Origin: Fen-671 sp963794745
GTDB taxonomy: Bacteria > Actinomycetota > Acidimicrobiia > Acidimicrobiales > Palsa-688
Assembly: GCA_963794745.1 (NCBI GenBank)
Contig: CAWCEZ010000006.1
Span: 248,001-312,000, forward strand
Direction of reading: 5' to 3'
DNA length: 64,000 nucleotides
The notes beneath the pieces were generated by a model. It was not told the origin of the DNA. It saw only the letters and a list, made by a program, of their open reading frames with translations, and ran no database searches. Made by a program: the position numbers and the translations under genes. This document shows, one piece after another, positions 42,485-51,042 of this stretch (the first letter of the stretch is position 1; each line of letters begins with the position of its first letter).

Positions 42485-43707
42485 TTAGCTCGCCGGGTAC
42501 CAGCGACGCCAGGTCACGAAGGGGCGCAGTGCCTCCGGGCTGACGCTGACCCCTGTGCCAGGGCCGGGGGGCACCGAGATGGTCCCCCCGGCGCGAGGTC
42601 GAGCGGGCCGGCGATGTCCTGGGCGAAAAACCTGCCCGATGCGGAAAGGTCACCGGGGAGCGTGAAATTGGGCAACGACGCCAAAGCGACGTTCGCCGCC
42701 CGCCCGATCCCGGTCTCCACCATCCCACCGCACCAGACGGGCACGCCTCGGGCGGCGCAGAGGTCATGGACGCGCACCGCTTCCAGGTACCCGCCGAAAC
42801 GCCCGGCCTTGACGTTGACAACCGAGCAGGCGCCCATGTCGAGCGCAGTGCTCACAGCTGCCGCTGATGTCAGCGACTCGTCAAGACAAAGAGGCGTCCG
42901 CAGCTGGCGGGCAAGGTCGCGGTGGCCGACAAGGTCGTCGTCTCCCAGGGGTTGCTCGACGCACGCCAGCTCGTAGTCGTCGATGCGGGCCAACCGCGCG
43001 GCCGCCTCGAGCGGGCCGATGTCGGCGTAGGCACCGTTCGCGTCGGCAAAAAGGACCAGGTCTGGCCAACGCCGCCGGAGCTCGCCGAGCGGCTCGGCGT
43101 CCCAACCGGGCGTTATTTTTAGCTTGACCCGGAGGTAACCCTGCGCGACGTGGCGCTCCACTTCGTCCAGCAGCTTTGCGAGCGAGCTCTGCAAACCAAC
43201 CGCGACCCCAGCCACGACCGCATCCCGGGCCGGCTCGCCGGCGCTGCTGAGGCCCGCCAGGAAATCTGCCATCCGCACCCCGGCGGCCCGGAGCTCCGCG
43301 TCGAGAAGGGCCGCCTCGAAGGCCGACTTGGCCATCTTGTGACCCTTTACGGCGGCCAAGGCCGGGGCGACATCGCGGGCGCTGGCCACCTTGGCGGCCA
43401 TCAGGGCTGGGAGGAGGTAAGCCTCTGAAACCTCCACGGCCCCCGAGGTGTACTCCGAGCTGTAACTGGGGTCTGGCAACGCAGCGCACTCGCCCCAGCC
43501 CTCCCACTCTGCCCGTCCGCCAGCCTCGCCGCCGTAGCGGAGCGCGGCTCTGACGAGGAGGCTGTCGCGACCGGAAAATGACCCGGCCGCGCTCACCCAT
43601 GGCTTTCGCAGCGGTACCAGGGCCCGGACGAGCTCCCAGCCGACCAGCTCTCCGCCGCCTTGCAGGACCGGCCTCAGGGCCGCGGTGCCTCCTGCGACTC
43701 GGCCCAT
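42485..43707 (-). CDS. menC: o-Succinylbenzoate synthase, frameshift at a G run
   Basis: Enolase-superfamily enzyme of menaquinone synthesis. Catalytic and metal residues: Lys in VKLKITPG, Asp in LFADANGAY, Glu in CVEQPLG, Asp in LCLDES, Lys in VVNVKAGRF. After DLAPGG a run of six C on the plus strand (42584-42589) breaks the frame; one added base gives TISVPPGPGTGVSVSPEALR and a stop at 42485-42487. ATG 43707 (MGRVAGG) is chosen; it overlaps rpiB. Confidence 0.82.
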
Positions 43708-44156
43708 GCCCTGGACTCTTCCACCTCGATGTCGGCCAGCTCGTCGAGACGGGCCTGGTGCCTGCCTCCCTCGAAGGGCGTGGACAGGAAAATGTCGACG
43801 ATGTCGAACGCCAGCTCCGGCGCCAGGATCCGCGCCCCCAGCGACAACAAGTTGGCGTTGTTGTGCATACGTGCAAGGCGCGCCGTGTACTCGTCGTGGC
43901 AGAGCGCCGCTCGCGCCCCATGGACCTTGTTGGCCGCGATTTGCTCTCCCTGCCCGGAGCCGCCGATCACAATGCCGACATCGGCCGACCCGCCAACGAC
44001 GTGGCGGGCACACGCCGCGCAAAAGATCGGGTAATCAACCGGATCGGTGCTGTGGGTGCCGAGATCATCAAGCTCGTAGCCGAGCTGTTGCAGGTGAGAC
44101 ACCACGGCCAGCTTGAGCGTGTAGCCGGCGTGGTCATTGGCGATCGCGACCTTCAC
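43674..44156 (-). CDS. rpiB: Ribose-5-phosphate isomerase B
   Basis: 160 residues. MKVAIANDHAGYTLK at the start, DYPIFCAACARHV, and IGGSGQGEQIAANKV with the phosphate-binding Gly loop identify RpiB of the pentose phosphate pathway. It lies directly before menC with an overlap and 3 bases after the nuclease-like gene, so it may be in one operon. Confidence 0.9.
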   Translation of the reverse strand: MKVAIANDHAGYTLKLAVVSHLQQLGYELDDLGTHSTDPVDYPIFCAACARHVVGGSADVGIVIGGSGQGEQIAANKVHGARAALCHDEYTARLARMHNNANLLSLGARILAPELAFDIVDIFLSTPFEGGRHQARLDELADIEVEESRAWAESQEAPRP

Positions 44157-44159
44157 GGC

Positions 44160-44699
44160 TCACATTTCTAATCGCTTTACGGCGGGCGCGCTTGCGGCCG
44201 GCGACGCCCGGTGTGCGGCGCTGAGCGCGCGCCGGGCTACGTTCAGCTCAGCCGACGGCTTGAACGACATGTCGAACCCCTTTCCGATCACACGCACCGC
44301 GCGGATACGGCCAAGGCCCTTTTCGCGGGCGCGGTCGCAAAATAGCCCATAGCCGGCTTGCGCAGTTGCCTGCGTCAAGCCGCTCTCGCCTGCCCAGATA
44401 ACCGCCACCGCCCCTTGGCCGCGGGCATCGAGCATCTTGTTGGCGACGTGCTCGGCCCACGGTGGGCGGCCGCCCCTTTGCTCGAGGGTCTGGAAGGCCT
44501 TGACCTCGACCGAGGTACCGCAGGCGACGAGGTCCGGCGTACGGGCACCTTTGCGTTCGAGGACGGTCCTGACGCTGTGGCCCTCGGCGGCAAGCACCTT
44601 GGCCACGGCAAGCTCTTCGTGGCTGGCGCGCCGTGCCGTCTCGTCAAAGCCGCCGGGACCTCCGGGGTGCTCGCAGTGCCACTCCGGCGGGCCCGTCAT
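44160..44699 (-). CDS. Possible CdiA-C/PD-(D/E)xK-type tRNA nuclease, stand-alone
   Basis: 179 residues from ATG 44699. The order SHEELAVAKVLAAEGHSVRT, GARTPDLVACGTSVEVKAF (Asp ... Glu-x-Lys) and the following Lys-rich region is the layout of the CdiA C-terminal tRNase / PD-(D/E)xK fold. No secretion domain is attached. It overlaps the preceding small gene by 56 bases. The pair could be toxin and partner, but this is inference from order and motif only. Confidence 0.55.
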   Translation of the reverse strand: MTGPPEWHCEHPGGPGGFDETARRASHEELAVAKVLAAEGHSVRTVLERKGARTPDLVACGTSVEVKAFQTLEQRGGRPPWAEHVANKMLDARGQGAVAVIWAGESGLTQATAQAGYGLFCDRAREKGLGRIRAVRVIGKGFDMSFKPSAELNVARRALSAAHRASPAASAPAVKRLEM

Positions 44700-45060
44700 T
44701 GGCCCGCGGCTCGGGCGCGTCCGGCCTCTCGAGGTCGATCACCAGGAGGGAGGCAAAGCCGGCGTTCTGCCTCAAGAGGGTGTTCACGAGACGGAGACAG
44801 GCGACCTCGGGGCTTTGCTCGATGTCTCCGGAACCCCTAACCGATGCCGACAGGACGTAGCGGAACTCCGACAGCGGGAGGTTGTCGTCGTCGAGGAAGT
44901 CGTGCTCGGCCAGATAGGCGGTTATCCCGCCGGCGAGCATCGAGAAATGCGTCTTATCTGGCGATGCGACGAGCTGGTTGCCAGTCAGCTCGCTCAGCTG
45001 CTCTGCGACGCGACCGAGAGGTTGGTCGCTGTCCAGGAAGAGGTCAACGGTACGAGGCAC
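44644..45060 (-). CDS. Small protein upstream of the nuclease-like gene, possible partner
   Basis: 138 residues. DLFLDSDQPLGRVAEQLSEL, THFSMLAGGITAYLAEHDFL and GFASLLVIDLERPDAPEP. The acidic, soluble character and long overlap with the nuclease-like gene fit an immunity protein, but no family is recognised. A tandem repeat with TTGACA on this strand lies about 170 bases upstream. Confidence 0.5.
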   Translation of the reverse strand: MPRTVDLFLDSDQPLGRVAEQLSELTGNQLVASPDKTHFSMLAGGITAYLAEHDFLDDDNLPLSEFRYVLSASVRGSGDIEQSPEVACLRLVNTLLRQNAGFASLLVIDLERPDAPEPRANDGPAGVALRAPRRSRRL

Positions 45061-45228
45061 TCAGGCTCCTTGTGGGTTGTCCGAAACTAAGCTTCCCCGC
45101 GACGGCGTCGTCGGGGGGCAAGCTCCGTCGGTACCCGGGAACGCGACGAGCGCTACAGGTTCAGTGAGCCGCGATAGTCCGGCCTACTGCGCCCGGACAA
45201 GAGCATTCGTAGCATCTTATGCCATTAC

Positions 45229-45284
45229 ATGTCAAGACGATCGCCTGGATGTCAGGGCGAGCGCCTAGATGTCAAGGCGAGCAG
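45229..45284. repeat. 20-base tandem repeat, 2.8 copies
   Basis: Copies at 45229-45248, 45249-45268 and 45269-45284 begin ATGTCAAG, ATGTCAGG and ATGTCAAG and have the core GCGAGCGCCT or a close variant. The last copies overlap the stop of the ATPase gene. On the minus strand each carries a (T/C)TGACAT; the one at 45230-45235 could be a -35 element for the gene at 45060. Confidence 0.65.
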
Positions 45285-45747
45285 TGACACGCTCCAACGC
45301 GCTTACCGCAGGCCGGCCCAACTGATCGGGCTGAACCGCCATGGCCACCTCGAACCAGATGGTCTTGCCTACGTCTGAGTGCGACTCCACGCCCCACGCA
45401 GTTGCGAGCTCGCGCAGGATCACGAGCCCACGTCCGCTGTAGGCGTCGGGCGGGGCCGCGGCAAACGAAGGCAAACGAGTGTTCTGGTCGAATACCTCGA
45501 CCCGGACACGCTCGCGGGACTTTATGACGGTCACCTCGAAGTCGCTGCGCGCATGGAGAACGGCATTAGTGGCCAGCTCACTTACCAATAAAGGGAGATC
45601 CTCGAGCTCCAGGCCCCACGCCTCGAGGACCGAAGCCACAAAGTGACGGGCCGCAAAAACCTCGCTCGGATCGGGGGCAAATGTGCGCCAGGCCCGGTCG
45701 GGGCGCCCGTCACGTTGTTCAGGCATGCGTTGGGCGTAACCGTTCAT
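45265..45747 (-). CDS. ATP-binding anti-sigma-type serine kinase
   Basis: 160 residues, single HATPase_c_2 domain: LLVSELATNAVLHARSDFEV (N box), VFDQNTRLP and YSGRGLVILRELATAWGVES (G box). It is like the N-terminal domain of the 716-residue regulator at 26095-28245 and like the many RsbW-type proteins of actinobacteria. Its partner sigma factor or antagonist is not adjacent. Confidence 0.88.
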   Translation of the reverse strand: MNGYAQRMPEQRDGRPDRAWRTFAPDPSEVFAARHFVASVLEAWGLELEDLPLLVSELATNAVLHARSDFEVTVIKSRERVRVEVFDQNTRLPSFAAAPPDAYSGRGLVILRELATAWGVESHSDVGKTIWFEVAMAVQPDQLGRPAVSALERVTARLDI

Positions 45748-45877
45748 CTTGGTGCGGGAACCTTCCTGGCTTGGCCACGTGAGCCGTCTGCCCCGTTCTG
45801 TCCTTATTGTCCGATTAACGTGTCTCTAACCATACGGCCTGAAAACACGGGCACTGAAGCTTTTGCTGTACCCATAA

Positions 45878-47590
45878 ATGTCACTTTTGATGCTCATCCA
45901 CAATCTCGGGGCCCGATGGCGGGGGCGGCGGGCGGCGGCGCTTGGCTGCCTGAGCGGCCTTCTGATCGCCTTCGCGGCGCCAGGATGCGCCTCGACCGCT
46001 CCTGTTCGCCGGGCCGCGCCCCACGTGCCTTTGGTGAGCTGGCAGCTCGGCGCGACACCCCCGGCAGCCAGCACGCCGGGAGAAGCCCCCGTGCCCGCCA
46101 AGGACATATCAGGAGCCGCGGCCGGGGCGAACCCGAGCGTGAACTTCTTGGACGCGTCCTGCGCGTCGGCGGGTTTCTGCGCGGTCGTCGGGCAGTACAC
46201 CGATACGACCGGCTCGTTGTCCGGGCTCATCGACTTGTGGTGGAAGGGCGCTTGGCGCTCCTACGCCGCCCCCGAACCAGCCGACAACCCCGCTGGCGGC
46301 GGGCCCGGGGACAACGCCTCGGGCAATGCTTACAGCGGGCTCGACGCAGTTTCCTGCCCAGTTGCTGGTTTTTGCGTGGCGGTCGGAACTTACAAAGATA
46401 ATGACGGCAGGTACTGGGGCCTCATTGACACCTTTTCGAGCGGCACCTGGGACGCCACTGCTGCCGCAGAGCCCGCTAAGGACTCGGCGGGAGAAGGCCC
46501 TAGCCTCACCGAAACCGAGACGGGCCTGACTTCTGTGTCGTGCACCTCAGCGGTCAACTGCACCGCAGTTGGTAGTTACGACGACGCGGTTGGCTTTTAT
46601 TACGGGCTGATCGAAACCTATTCGAAGGGCGCCTGGCGGCCCCTCGAAGCCCCGGAACCGTCAAAGGACGGGCTCGGCACCGGGCGCGGCACAGACGCCA
46701 ACAGTTACCAGTTCGCCGGCTTGAACTCGGTCGTTTGCACTTCCCCGACCTTTTGCACCGCGGTCGGCCGCTACAAGGACGCCAAAGCTGTCGAATGGCC
46801 CCTCATTGACATGTTCCGGGGCACGCAGTGGGACGCGGTCGCCGGGCCGGAACCTGCCAGCAATGCTTCGGGCGCGAAACCGGGTTCCCAAGCGCAGGCC
46901 GACGGGGGTTCCTATCTCCTTTCTGTCAGTTGCATTTCCCCCGCATCGTGCACGGCCGTAGGCGCGTACCTCGACAGTTCCACTCACATATACGGCCTTA
47001 TCGACTCGTTCAGGGACAGATCCTGGCAAGCCGTCGCGGCCCCCGAACCGGCAACGGATATTTCACGGGTGAAAGCAGGCACCGACACCGACCGCCAGGA
47101 GGGGGCGACTCTGGCTGCAGTCGCTTGCACGTCGTTAGGGCCGTGTATTTCGGTGGGTTCCTATAAGGATTCCAAGGGTTTCCAGGTAGGCCTCGTCGAC
47201 GTCTCGGGCCACGGCAAATGGAGTACTTTGGCAGCACCTGAGCCGTCAACAGACTCGCTCGGCGGCAAACCAGGCAACGACGCCACTGGGGAAGCAGGTA
47301 CCGCCCTCAAATCTGCCAGTTGCACCCGGGCGGGGTTATGCGTTGCGGTCGGGACCTACAACGACTCGAAGGGGAACTCTGTGGGGCTGATCGACATGGC
47401 CCGTCTCGGTACCTGGCGCGCCGTGGCGGTGCCGGCGCCGGGGAGCCCCTTCCAGCTAGGGGTGCTTGTGCGCCAGACCGTCACCGTCCAGACGGTCGCG
47501 TGTGCGCCCGGCGGTTTTTGCATCCTTGGCGGCAATTATCAAGATACGGCCGGCAATACCTTGGGACTGATCGACACCTACAGCGGCTGA
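45878..47590 (+). CDS. Secreted protein with eight Cys-paired repeats
   Basis: 570 residues. A signal peptide (hydrophobic LGCLSGLLIAFAAPGC, possible lipobox Cys at residue about 37) is followed by eight repeats of about 60-65 residues. Each has the pattern SVSC-x5-C-x-AVG-x-Y-x-D-x4-GLIDxx-x4-W then APEPA/S; seven are complete and the last is short. Two Cys in every repeat would give one disulfide each, in a probable beta-propeller. No enzyme motif. A surface or extracellular binding role is inferred. Confidence 0.75.
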   Translation: MSLLMLIHNLGARWRGRRAAALGCLSGLLIAFAAPGCASTAPVRRAAPHVPLVSWQLGATPPAASTPGEAPVPAKDISGAAAGANPSVNFLDASCASAGFCAVVGQYTDTTGSLSGLIDLWWKGAWRSYAAPEPADNPAGGGPGDNASGNAYSGLDAVSCPVAGFCVAVGTYKDNDGRYWGLIDTFSSGTWDATAAAEPAKDSAGEGPSLTETETGLTSVSCTSAVNCTAVGSYDDAVGFYYGLIETYSKGAWRPLEAPEPSKDGLGTGRGTDANSYQFAGLNSVVCTSPTFCTAVGRYKDAKAVEWPLIDMFRGTQWDAVAGPEPASNASGAKPGSQAQADGGSYLLSVSCISPASCTAVGAYLDSSTHIYGLIDSFRDRSWQAVAAPEPATDISRVKAGTDTDRQEGATLAAVACTSLGPCISVGSYKDSKGFQVGLVDVSGHGKWSTLAAPEPSTDSLGGKPGNDATGEAGTALKSASCTRAGLCVAVGTYNDSKGNSVGLIDMARLGTWRAVAVPAPGSPFQLGVLVRQTVTVQTVACAPGGFCILGGNYQDTAGNTLGLIDTYSG

Positions 47591-47618
47591 ACCGGGGCTT
47601 CCCAACCCGGCGGTGAGC

Positions 47619-49403
47619 TCAGGGCAGCGGCAGCCGGGCAGGCGCCTCGTCGGCCAGTCTGGCCGCCTCAGCGTCGTCGGAGGCCCCCGATGCTGCTTGG
47701 TACACCAGAGCCACTTGGGCGCGGTAGTCCTCGACCTCGGCGACCACGGTGGCATCATCCCAACCGAGCAGAGGTGCCATCAGTTGGGCTACAGCAAGGG
47801 CACAACCGGCGCCGCCGTCGCGCGTCTCCATCGCGATCCTGGTACGGCGCATCAGCACGTCCTCGAGGTGGCGGGCGCCCTCGTGGCTGACGGCGTAAAC
47901 GAGCTCGGCCTGCAAGTAACTGGGCGCTCCGTCAACGGGGCTCGCCAGCTCCGGCGACTTCGCCAACGGCGACAGCACTTCGCCGACGAGCCCCCCATAG
48001 CGGTGCAACAAGTGCTCGGCCTGCTCGAGGCTTATCCCGTGCTTGCGGGCGAGGTCGTGGCGCCGTTCCCAATTGCTGGGGTAACCGGGCGCGCCGAGCA
48101 GGGGCACATCGGCGGTCCGTGAGCGAGCCGGGGGGAAAGGCCCCTCGGCGACGACGGCATCGGTGACCTCAGCGGCCATGACCCGGTAGGTCGTGTACTT
48201 CCCGCCGGAAACAACGACCAACCCAGGCGCCGGCCTGCCTATCGCGTGCTCGCGCGAGAGCTTGGGAGTTTGTACGGCGCCGGCTTTTGCTTGGCCCTCC
48301 CCCGGGCCGCGCACCACCCCACTGCCCGCTACCAACGGTCTCAGCCCGGCGAAAGTTGCTTCGACGTCTTCGGGCCGGATCGGGTCGGAGAGCACACGGT
48401 TCACTTGCGCGATCAAGTAACCCACGTCGCTGGAAGTGGCCAAGGGCCGGGCCTTCCCGTACTCCCAATCCGTGTCGGTGGTCCCTATCAGCCAGTGCTC
48501 CTCCCAGGGAAGCACGAACAGCACGCTTCGGTCTGTGCGCACGATCAGGCCGCTGGACAGCGCGATCTTCTCGCGTGCCACGACGAGATGAGCGCCCTTG
48601 GATGGCCGGACCCGCACCGCCCTGTCGCGCCCGGCGAGGCCTTCGGTCTCCTCGGTCCAGGCTCCTGTAGCGATCACGCTCACCCGGGCGCGAACCTCGA
48701 GGTCTTCGCCCGTCTCTGCGTCCCGGAGCACCGCGCCCACGACCCGGGCCCCTTCGCGCAGGAAGCTGACCGCCGCCGTCCGGTTGAGCGCCACGGCGCC
48801 GAAGGACACCGCCGTGCGGACAACCTCGGCCACGTAACGCGCATCGTCAACCTGTCCGTCGTAGTACAAGATGGCCCCGGCCAAGGCATCTGGCCGGAGA
48901 CCGGGGCCAAGCGCGAGGGCCTGCCGCTTCGAAAGATGGCGGTGGAGGGGTAACCCCCGTCGGCTCCCTACAGCGAGGCCGAGCATGTCGTAAAGGGCGA
49001 TCCCGGCACCCACGTAGGCCCGCTCGACGACGGCCTTGCGCAAGGGCCACATGATCGCGACGGGGTGGGCCAAATGCGGCGCCAGGCGCTGCATTATGAG
49101 CGCACGTTCCTTGAGGCCCTCCCGGACCAGGCGGAAGTCCAGCATCTGGAGGTACCTGAGACCACCGTGAATGAGCTTGCTCGACCTGCTGGACGTGCCA
49201 GCTGCCCAGTCCTGTGCTTCGACCAGGCCCACCGAGAGCCCTCGCGTCGCAGCGTCCAAGGCGGTGCCGGCGCCCGCTATCCCGCCTCCGACAATTAGGA
49301 CGTCCAGCTCTGTGCTGCGCAGGCGGGCGAAGTCGTCGCGCCGGCGCCCAGGTGACAGCGCGTTGTCAACCTCACCGACCGGCCCTGTCAACGGTACGCC
49401 CAC
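47619..49403 (-). CDS. glpD: Glycerol-3-phosphate dehydrogenase (FAD)
   Basis: 594 residues. FAD site DVLIVGGGIAGAGTALDAA, SSRSSKLIHGGLRYL, GGKYTTYRVMA and VRPSKGAHLVV are typical of GlpD, which oxidises glycerol-3-phosphate and passes electrons to menaquinone (menC is nearby). Divergent from glpK with only about 23 bases between starts. Confidence 0.93.
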   Translation of the reverse strand: MGVPLTGPVGEVDNALSPGRRRDDFARLRSTELDVLIVGGGIAGAGTALDAATRGLSVGLVEAQDWAAGTSSRSSKLIHGGLRYLQMLDFRLVREGLKERALIMQRLAPHLAHPVAIMWPLRKAVVERAYVGAGIALYDMLGLAVGSRRGLPLHRHLSKRQALALGPGLRPDALAGAILYYDGQVDDARYVAEVVRTAVSFGAVALNRTAAVSFLREGARVVGAVLRDAETGEDLEVRARVSVIATGAWTEETEGLAGRDRAVRVRPSKGAHLVVAREKIALSSGLIVRTDRSVLFVLPWEEHWLIGTTDTDWEYGKARPLATSSDVGYLIAQVNRVLSDPIRPEDVEATFAGLRPLVAGSGVVRGPGEGQAKAGAVQTPKLSREHAIGRPAPGLVVVSGGKYTTYRVMAAEVTDAVVAEGPFPPARSRTADVPLLGAPGYPSNWERRHDLARKHGISLEQAEHLLHRYGGLVGEVLSPLAKSPELASPVDGAPSYLQAELVYAVSHEGARHLEDVLMRRTRIAMETRDGGAGCALAVAQLMAPLLGWDDATVVAEVEDYRAQVALVYQAASGASDDAEAARLADEAPARLPLP

Positions 49404-49426
49404 AAATGCGAGCCTACGCTTGCCAC

Positions 49427-50939
49427 ATGCATGAGTTTGTGGGAGCGATCGACCAGGGGACCACGAGCACCCGCTTTATGATCTTCGACCACGACGGCAG
49501 GGTTGTTGCCAGCAATCAGCTCGAGCACAGCCGAGATCCTCCCAAGACCGGGTTGGGTGGAGCACGACCCCTCCGAGATCGTCGAGCGGACGCGTGCGGT
49601 GATGCGGGGCGCTCTCTCCGACGCAGGGCTCGGGCCGGCCGACCTGGCTGCCATCGGGATAGCAAACCAACGCGAGACGACAGTCATCTGGGACCGGGCG
49701 ACCGGCCTTCCCTCGACGAACGCGATCGTGTGGCAAGACACGCGCAGCGACAGGATCGTGGCGGAACTTGCCCGCGGCGCGAACGGTGAGATCGTGCGCC
49801 AGAAGACCGGCCTGCCACCGGCGACATATTTTTCAGCCGGCAAGCTGCAATGGGCGCTCGAGAACATAGACGCGGTCAGGCGGGCAGCGCAGTCGCGCAC
49901 GGCGTGTTTTGGGACAATCGACAGCTGGCTCATTTGGGCCCTGACCGGAGGGGCACGCGGGGGCCGCCACGTCACCGATGTGACAAACGCCAGCCGCACC
50001 ATGTTGATGGACCTACGGGCACTTTCCTGGGACGATGAGCTGCTTGCAATATTCGGTGTACCGCGCGAAATGCTCCCGGAAATCTGCCCGTCCTCGGGAC
50101 ATTACGGCGAGACGCTCATCGAGGGGACGCGCGGCGTCAGCGTCCCGCTCACTGCGGTCCTTGGTGACCAACAGGCTGCCATGGTGGGCCAGCTCTGCCT
50201 ACGCCGTGGCGACGTCAAGAACACTTACGGCACGGGTAGTTTCCTCTTGTCGAACACCGGCGACGAGATCGTGGCGTCCAAGAACGGCCTCTTGACGACG
50301 CTGTGCTACCAATCGGCTGGTGCTGGTCCGGTTTATGCGCTCGAGGGGTCGATAGCCGTAACCGGCGCGGCGGTGCAGTGGTTGCGCGACCAGCTCGGGG
50401 TGATCGCCGCAGCGGCAGATATCGAGGCCCTCGCCGGTAGCGTGCAGGACAGCGGCGGCGTTTATTTTGTGCCGGCATTCTCGGGGTTGTTCGCTCCGTA
50501 CTGGCGCTCCGATGCACGCGGGTCGGTGGTCGGCCTGACCCGTGCCAGCACCAAGGCCCATTTAGCACGGGCAACCTTGGAGGCCATTTGCTACCAGGCT
50601 CTCGACGTCGTCCTGGCGATGGGACAAGACATCGGCACGAGCCTCGAAGTGCTCAAGGTCGATGGCGGCGTCACAGCCAACGGCCTTTGCATGCAATTGC
50701 AGGCGGACATCCTGGGCCGGCCCGTGGCCAGGCCCGTTGTGGCCGAAACGACAGCCCTGGGCGCTGCCTACGCAGCCGGCTGCGCCGTCGGTTACTGGGC
50801 CGGGGAGGACGAGCTCCGCCAAAACTGGCGTGCTGGCGCGATATGGGAACCGCGCTGGAGCGAAGACCAGCGCCAAGCGGGCTACGCGGGATGGAAAAAA
50901 GCAGTGGAGAGAGCGCTGGGCTGGGTGGACGTCGATTAG
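49427..50939 (+). CDS. glpK: Glycerol kinase, frameshift before GAGATCCT
   Basis: About 503 residues joined. Start FVGAIDQGTTSTRFMIFDHD is classical. One extra base directly before GAGATCCT (49533-49540) breaks the frame after NQLEH; the next frame continues EILPRPGWVEHDPSEI and the rest: NQRETTVIWDRATG, VTDVTNASRTML, TYGTGSFLLSNTG and KVDGGVTANGL. TACGCT at 49415-49420 is 6 bases before ATG 49427, so the mRNA is probably leaderless. Confidence 0.88.
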
Positions 50940-50949
50940 TTTGGCCGGC

Positions 50950-50994
50950 GACCTCATACCCCGCGACCTCATACCCCGCGACGTCGTACCCCGT
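50950..50994. repeat. 15-base tandem repeat, three copies
   Basis: Two identical copies of CGACCTCATACCCCG (50950-50964, 50965-50979) and a third with two changes (50980-50994), in the gap between glpK and ftsH. Possibly a binding site or replication slippage product; nothing decides. Confidence 0.7.
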
Positions 50995-51042
50995 AGGTAG
51001 TACTGGGGCGGTCTGTCCAGAAGAGCAGTATGTTGGCTGCTC

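Noticed and set aside
45229..45284. Possible CRISPR array
   Set aside because: The units follow one another with no spacers, only 2.8 copies exist, and no cas genes are near.
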